DNA of 64,000 nucleotides, taken from assembly GCA_018292915.2 (NCBI GenBank), contig JACVVK020000490.1:230001-294000 (forward strand), written 5' to 3'. The stretch is from Batillaria attramentaria (Eukaryota; Mollusca; Gastropoda; Batillariidae). Shown here piece by piece: positions 57,865-64,000 of this stretch (position 1 is its first letter; every line of letters starts with the position of its first letter). Position numbers and translations under genes: made by a program. A model generated the notes under the pieces. It saw nothing but the letters and a program-made list of their open reading frames with translations. It searched no databases and was not told the origin of the DNA.

Positions 57865-57880
57865 GTGTAAAGCTAACTTA
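54750..57880. other. Long PLD3/4 intron or intergenic stretch without a recognised exon
   Basis: It holds a poly-G run (54750-54769), T runs near 54952-54969, a (TA)n at 55165-55180, (GT)n then G-rich sequence at 55310-55380, (GGT)n at 55740-55752, short A runs and (GA/CT)n-(CA)n at 57810-57860. No frame with recognisable protein similarity was seen. Confidence 0.6.
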
Positions 57881-57881
57881 C

Positions 57882-57960
57882 CAAGCTCTCTAGCTGTGAA
57901 CAAAACTGATGTTCTGCTTACTTCTGCAGTTGGCGGAACTTTATAAGCTATCTGTTTCTC
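57882..57960 (-). other. Probable 5' UTR exon end of PLD3/4
   Basis: The minus strand shows GAGAGCTTG followed by a strong donor GTAAGTTAG. Joining this end to the acceptor at 52710 produces an in-frame TGA ahead of the coding start, as expected for a UTR exon. The upstream limit is not defined; 57960 is only nominal. Confidence 0.45.
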
Positions 57961-58480
57961 GCAACAAACTCTGGCCTAAGCTGACTATAAAATCAGCTGT
58001 TCTACAAATCCCAGTCTAGATAACGAAGGACCGTTACGTCAGCTGCATGAATACCCGATGTAGTTGGCAGGGATGACAAACAAAGAACACATCAGATTTG
58101 TCCCGTGACTGGAACTTGTAACTTACTTCCCTTGTTCCTAAATAGCCGGAATTTCTTTAAATGGTCTATTGTTTATTCGAGGTAGCTTGAGTCTAGTAAA
58201 CAGTGTGGCTTGAGCTAGTTGTGGTGACAAAATTCATATTTGCCAAGGTATGTATGATGAAAGTAGATAAAATGCTTCTATAGTAAGTCGTTTATCCGAC
58301 GTCTCATATTTGCTTCACAGAGCGCAAGACAATTCGCTAGTTATGAAGCCAGCGTAGATAAATCGAGCGCAGACAGACGCCTCTGTGTACATGTATTTAA
58401 ATGCACAAACGCAGTCGTCTTTTCGATCTCAACACTGATGCAGGGACGAAAGTGCTGCAAAAAACGCTGCAAGTCTGTCG
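57960..58480. promoter_or_regulatory. Putative shared promoter between PLD3/4 (-) and consortin-like gene (+)
   Basis: The two genes are head to head with under 1 kb between the PLD3/4 UTR exon and the coding start at 58768. The segment is free of SINEs and microsatellites, unlike its surroundings. No TATA box is evident. Transcription starts cannot be placed from sequence. Confidence 0.4.
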
Positions 58481-58767
58481 AGAGTGCATGTCCGTACCGA
58501 GGAGAAAAAGAATAATGTACCTAATGGAGTTTTTTTTTCTCCCCCTTTTATTACAGGTACATACCAGAGCTGCTCATGGTGCATTTTCTTTTCCTTCATA
58601 GTCATAGCCTTAAATGAATACCAAAGTTTCATTAATTTAATGAGAAACAGCAGTTGTTTTTATTTCTGTTGTGTTATAGATGGTGAAAATAAAATGTGTT
58701 CAATTTCTTATTGTGGCACAACCACTGTCTAAGTTATTCTAAGAAAAGAACTGTGGTAAAATCAGTA

Positions 58768-60149
58768 ATGGAGGCTGATGCTGTGGAACAAGTTGGAGCG
58801 ATAAGTGATGATGGTCACCAGTCAGAGGAAGCCATCCTGCCAGGAGCAGATGGGGATCCAGTCCCTGCTGATGAAGAATCTGATGACAAGAAGCACGATT
58901 CAAGTGAGCCTGAGACTGAGAGGGAAGGATCTACTTCCTCCTACACCCCTGCCGAGTCGATGGATGTCATGACAGAGTCAGGCATCGAGATGGAACCTTC
59001 AGATGGTAAGAATGTCAGATTATATTATTTCAGCATTAGAGTGAGAGGAGGGGAAAAAAATATGGTCATACACACAGATCAGGGGAAAACTTGTTCTGCC
59101 TTGGTCATTTTTCTTCAAGGAGGAACTATTTTTGTTTACTCTTGTTGCATCACATGGTTTTGAAATCATGTTCAGTAGATGTGAATCATAAATAGACATT
59201 AGACTGTTACATGTACAGTGCATTTCTTATATATGTGGGTGTTTTGGTGCCACAGAGTGTGTGTGTGTGTGTACTGAAAATTTCTACCTTGGTTTCACTG
59301 TTTGAGTATTTCTCCCTTTTGTTTCAGATGAGGATATTGGTGACACGTCACACCTGGATGCTGAGGAAAGGAACCAGTTGTTTGCCCGCGGGTTGATGCG
59401 AGAAAAAGAGGGCAAGATGGATGGTGCCTTGAAGTGTTACCTTGGCTGTCTGGCAGGGCTGTCCAAGGACACCAGATTTGTCCTACTTCCTCAGTGTTTA
59501 AGAAATGTAATTTATTTCCACACTCAGATGCTTTAAACACATGTATGCATTATACTACACCACTAGCTCAGAATGCTTCTATGGTTGTGTGATGTAGTAT
59601 GTAATGTCTGCTAATGATTTGATTTAAGGAATTTCCAAGCTGGATACCTGAACTGTGCAGGCATAGTTGTAGCTGTCCCAATCCACAGATTTGTGGTGAT
59701 CAGTAGATGATGCAGTAATTGCTCCCCATTTTGTCAGATCTAATTTTGTTTGTCTCTTTGCAGATTGCGGAAATATACTATGCTAATCAGGAATGTATCC
59801 TTTACAATCGGCACTTCATACTTTGTTTACAGTTTTATGTATGGATATGATTACATGTATATTCGTTGCCTGACACTGCATATAATTTGATTGAATCTGT
59901 TCCTCACACAGTGTGTCCTGCATAAGTGATCAGTGTATTATTGTTGATGCTGTATGCAATGAAGTTGAAGAAGAGTCCTTGACTTTTGCAAAGATGAAAA
60001 GGCAATTCACTTTGTTCAGGCTGAAAAACTGTACTATGAAAATGCCTTGATAAATACAGAGGAAATCCAGAAAAAGCTTGGTATGTGTGCTGTGATTTGG
60101 GCAACCTGTATTAGTCCCTCACCCAGTGGGTGGAGGACTCATGTTTTCA

Positions 60150-60181
<32 letters not shown>

Positions 60182-63100
60182 CCCGTCTGTCAATACTCCA
60201 TTTGGGCTGAGGAACATTCAGTCACTCAGTGGTTCCTTTTTCAGTCAGCACTTCCAATTTCATCTACGTCAGGATGATCAACTTTACAACAAAAAGTACT
60301 TTAAAAATTTGATCAGACAGTGTAACTGTTGCATCAGTGAGCGCAACAGTCTCTTTGACTTTGAGCTCCATTATATCTGTTATCTTTTTTATGCAACTTG
60401 GGTGTCACATGGTTTGTTCGGGGGGGGGGGGGGGGGGGGGGGGGGGCACCTCAGAATGCTTTACTTAGTGTCCCAGTGGTATGACTGTCCAGTTGATGTA
60501 CATATTGCCTTGTATCTTATTTGACAAAACTGTATTTCCATTTCTCAGAGGAGCTTCACTTGATCCAAGAGTCTGGTGATGCACCCGCCCGCACTACAGA
60601 TGCCAGGACTGTGGAGACACTGAGAGCCGAGGAATATGAGCACCTGGCCAAACTCTGTATGGACAAGTCACAGTGAGTACCGAAAATACATGTACTTCCA
60701 ATTTTCAGTAGAGGATCCTGCCAGACATGACACAATCTGTATGAATACAATGATAAACTAGGCATCAACAGGATTGCCCTGAGAAAGTGGTAGTCTGTGA
60801 GATGGTGTCTGTCTCCACAATGTTCCACAAGAAAGTATGCAAGAAACGAACAATGGCATTGTGGCATACTTTTGAATGACCAGCTTGCAGTTACTGTGTA
60901 AATGTAATTGTTGAAAGTAAATGTTTACAACAATTGCAGGTTGATTTGTTTGGCACATTAATTTTACTTACTAGTGTAAAAGACAATTAATAAAAGCCCT
61001 TTCAGCTTGAATGGAGCATCTTTCAACTTCTGAACAGTACAATGCTGAATTTTTTTTTTTTCAAATGTTCAAGATCAGTAGCTAAGGTAAAAAAAAAAAT
61101 CTGCAATAATAGTTCATTTGTATGCATTGTGTTCCTGTTTCAGGCCACAGCTAGCTTTGGAATATGCAGGAAAAGTAAGCATGTAGATTCTTCTTTGTAC
61201 TCTTAGGAGGAAAGAGTTGGGCAATTTTCTTCCAAACCTGGAAAATCAAATACATGCTGATAGAAGATTAGAACGCAAATCTAACCAAATACATGCTTGA
61301 GCTGCAAATTGAAGCAACATTGGCTGTTTCACCGGTAGAGTTCGCACGTCTTGATGTTTGTGGGAATATTATTTTTGTGTAGCGTGATTTATTTTCAACA
61401 TTGAGTAAGTGGTACAGTGACCTGGAATTGTTGGCCTCCTTAGGGTACGGGATTGCTTGTACATGGTAAGTAAATGTAGCAAATTTAGCTGCTTTTATCT
61501 CTGTTTTACAGTGCACAAAACTGAGGCAGCAACTGTTTGGCGAGCACCACCCCAAAACACAGGAAAGCCTGGACTACTTTGCCACACTGTACGCAGAAGT
61601 TGGCAAGCAACAATACACAGGTGTGGCATCATAAAAGCGTGTGTGTGCACAATGTGTCCAGGTCTGATGCGCAGTACATGTACAATGCAAAATTGAAAAT
61701 TGGTTAGAGTGCAGTCAGCTTGCAAGTTTCACTCCCAGGCTTATGTACAGTGTGCACCAGAATAATGCAGCAGTTGAAGTCAAACTGAAGGTGACATGGC
61801 TGTCATGAGACTGGATCAAAATGCATTTTGTATACTGTTAATTGTTTTTACTTGGGCAGGGGTGCTAGCAACTTGGGACCTACAAATCTGAAACCACTTC
61901 AAAATGTTTTGCCAAATCTGAAAAGCCACAACTCGGAATGCAAGGAAAGCCAGAAAAAATTGACAAGGGGGGGGGGGGGGGGGTGTCGGACGGCAAGACA
62001 GCTTACCACAGCAGTCCTGAAACTGAACTGGCCCTCAAAATCGGAATGCAACGAACACCGAAAAAACTGACAAGCGGGGGGGGGAGGGGGGGGGGGGGGG
62101 CAAGACAGCTTACCGCAGCAGTCCTGAAACTGAATTGGCCCTCAAAATCGGAATGCAAGGAACGCCGAAAAAATTGACAGGGGGGGGGGGCAACGACGAA
62201 AGCCATGCAGGTTTTGAAACTCGGCACACGGCAAGCAAATCTAGCTACCGCAAACTACATAGCCGCCTCCACGCGCCACTCCACCTCTTTCTTTTTCACA
62301 ATTTTGCGGTTAAAAGTGTTTCTAGTTCAAGAGGAGGCCATTGCAACTTGTACTGACTCCGCCGAAGACGGTCTCAAAATCGGAAATCCGATCTGAATCG
62401 GAAATCTGCCACCCTGCAAATCGGAATTCCCCCCCAAAACACGTACGATTTTCTGCCAAATCGGAAATCTGGATTCAGGTGAAATTTCAAATCGGAAATC
62501 CGATCTGAATCGGAACTCTGGCACCCCTGCTTGGGTGTGCAGTTTTGCAAACATCCTATCACTAGCTAACAGGCTGCACATTGCAGTTTGTGTAAGAGGA
62601 CAACAGTGCATGCTGATGTGTTGTTCAGCATTATTATGAATGAATGATGAAAGCATGCACGAAAAAGCCTTGCAGTTTGTTTTTTTTTCCTAGCCCCTTC
62701 CGCCCCCCCCCCCCCCACACACACACCCTGACCTAGATCAAGGTAATGTATGCAGGACACACCCATCACTCTTTATTTCCAGACTCAATGGAAACTCTTG
62801 GAGGTCCGTCAGAAGGGGAACATCATCCAGAGGCAGGGACTCCAGACTCAGAAGACTCTGTACCTGCCACTCCCACAGAAGGATCTCCAGTGTCCATATT
62901 ACGACACAGGAAAAACTCAGGTATCAATTTGCACTAATGTGCCTGCTCACTTTTTGTGTCAGTTGTGCCCATTGTGTGGTTTTACAACCACTTAAGGACA
63001 CCACAGTTTGATATTGACTCAGAATGATCGTCTTTTCTTGTCTGTACGGATCTGTGTGTGATTTGTTTTTGTGTTTTATCTCTTCTTGCAGAAAGAGAAA

Positions 63101-63696
63101 GAAAGCAGGTCAGATTCCATGAATCGGTGGTTGACAACCATCACCGTGACAGAGGTAACATGACTTGATTTTTTTTTTTTATTATGTCTGTCTTTCATGG
63201 ATCAGTGTTCAGATGGGTGCATTGTTGTATTGACAGGCTCGGTTGCCGCTGCGATGTTCCTTATATCTATATTCGACGTCCCTCACCTGTTCCCTTTATT
63301 GCAATTTGGCTTTTAGACCTCATCAGTTATGACTCGGTTAGCATAGAAGCAGTTTTATAAACAAAAGGAATTCCTCCTGAAATCGAGTGAAAGAGGATAT
63401 TTCAGTGCGATAGTACTAGTAAGAGTCATGGAGTAGATGGGTATGTTAAACGGCCTTAAACACAAAATAATTGTGTGTGTGTGTGTGTTTCAGAGGAAAG
63501 CATCTCAAGGCATCTGCTGGCTGTTCTTCTTTTTATCTGTTTCCTCTGTCTGGCCATGCTTGGGCTAGGCCTTTACTGCCGATATTTCAACATGAGTGCA
63601 TGTGATTCTGTCATCAGCTTCATCCACGATGCCTACATCCAGCTGCGGTTTCAATACTACAAGTACACATCTACTAAACATGTCAAGTTTGCATGA
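58768..63696 (+). CDS. CNST: Consortin-like protein with C-terminal membrane anchor
   Basis: Consortin binds connexins at the trans-Golgi network and helps deliver them to the cell surface in vertebrates; its role here is unknown. Ten coding exons: 58768-59005, 59328-59506, 59764-59794, 59994-60080, 60549-60672, 61144-61174, 61512-61620, 62783-62920, 63092-63154, 63494-63696 (TGA). All are GT-AG and the phases close to 400 aa. The N-terminal 80 residues are acidic. A helical, TPR-like segment follows (LFARGLMREKEGKMDGALKC, LPQCLRNIAEIYYANQEYEK, FVQAEKLYYENALI, ALEYAGKCTKLRQQLFGEHH). Next comes a Ser/Thr/Pro-rich linker, then one hydrophobic span near the C-terminus (HLLAVLLFICFLCLAMLGLG). The start was chosen as the first Met opening the acidic region; an upstream Met at 58696 is in frame but lacks similarity. 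The family call rests on the TPR-like core plus C-terminal anchor. Confidence 0.8.
61857..62529. mobile_element. Non-autonomous DNA transposon with TIRs and target duplication
   Basis: The termini are inverted: CAGGGGTGCTAG at the left and CTGGCACCCCTG at the right. CTTGGG is duplicated at both edges (61851-61856 and 62530-62535). Inside are two and a half 108-bp tandem units (starting near 61934, 62042 and 62150), each ending in a G run, and repeated ATCGGAAATC motifs near the right end. No transposase frame is present. The TIR start resembles hAT-type ends, though the visible duplication is 6 bp rather than 8. It lies in the consortin-like intron 61621-62782. Confidence 0.8.
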
Positions 63697-64000
63697 TGAT
63701 GTCTTAGAAAGTAGTGACCCCTGTATTAGTGAGTGTTGAACAAGGATTTGTTTCGTTTTCTATTCCTCAGGGTCAGGAATACAGCGAACGTTGAACCTGG
63801 TTTTTACATACTATGTACAGCTTCATGCTATGTAAACACTAAAGTCAAACAAACTAACAGTAACATGTAATGATGTATTTATTTTGATATTAGTATTGTG
63901 ATATCCCATCAGTTAGGTCCCATTCTCTCTCTCTCTCATCTTGTCAGTGCTGAAACTGACCGCAATTTTGGAACAGACAGCAAGCAAATTTGATCCTTTT
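63697..64000 (+). other. 3' UTR/downstream region of the consortin-like gene
   Basis: No further exon was seen and no AATAAA lies within the window after the stop, so the 3' UTR probably continues past the end. A short (CT)n run lies at 63925-63937. Confidence 0.5.

Overview
This window is animal (metazoan) nuclear DNA. It has intron-rich genes with GT-AG splicing, abundant (CA/GT)n, (CT)n and (GTT)n simple repeats, two families of tRNA-derived SINEs, LINE remnants and a satellite array. The gene content (two bacterial-type inositol 2-dehydrogenase-like genes, a NERD-nuclease/P-loop ATPase gene, a PLD3/4 exonuclease, a consortin-like protein) and the repeat style suggest a mollusc, probably a marine gastropod. 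That placement is inference only.

Layout: (1) 1-16 kb, + strand: 15 recognisable exons of triokinase/FMN cyclase (TKFC); the first exons lie upstream of the window. A broken LINE sits in one intron. (2) 16.5-20.5 kb, - strand: a 7-exon myo-inositol 2-dehydrogenase-like gene (copy A), tail to tail with TKFC. (3) 20.5-29 kb: gene-poor, with SINEs, microsatellites, a 16-copy 137-bp satellite (24958-27144) and a long imperfect hairpin (27429-27583). (4) 29.1-35.7 kb, + strand: a 9-exon gene joining a PD-(D/E)XK (NERD-like) nuclease domain to a Walker-type ATPase/helicase-like domain. (5) 37.3-43.5 kb, - strand: copy B of the inositol dehydrogenase, with the same intron positions and phases as A. 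(6) 43.5-46.6 kb: repeats. (7) 46.6-57.9 kb, - strand: phospholipase D3/4, 9 coding exons plus a probable 5' UTR exon. An intronless, divergent ADP/ATP carrier gene (53539-54444) lies between that UTR exon and the first coding exon. (8) 58.2-63.7 kb, + strand: a 10-coding-exon consortin-like gene, head to head with PLD3/4; its introns carry a 673-bp DNA transposon with terminal inverted repeats and a target duplication.

TKFC (dihydroxyacetone/glyceraldehyde phosphorylation) and the two inositol dehydrogenases are all sugar/polyol enzymes, but a functional link between them is only suggested by adjacency. The least ordinary coding items are the nuclease-ATPase gene and the ADP/ATP carrier with a charge-reversed substrate-contact residue. 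The least ordinary non-coding items are the hairpin, the satellite with linked variants, and several strand-asymmetric G/T-only tracts that end in T(n)G(n).
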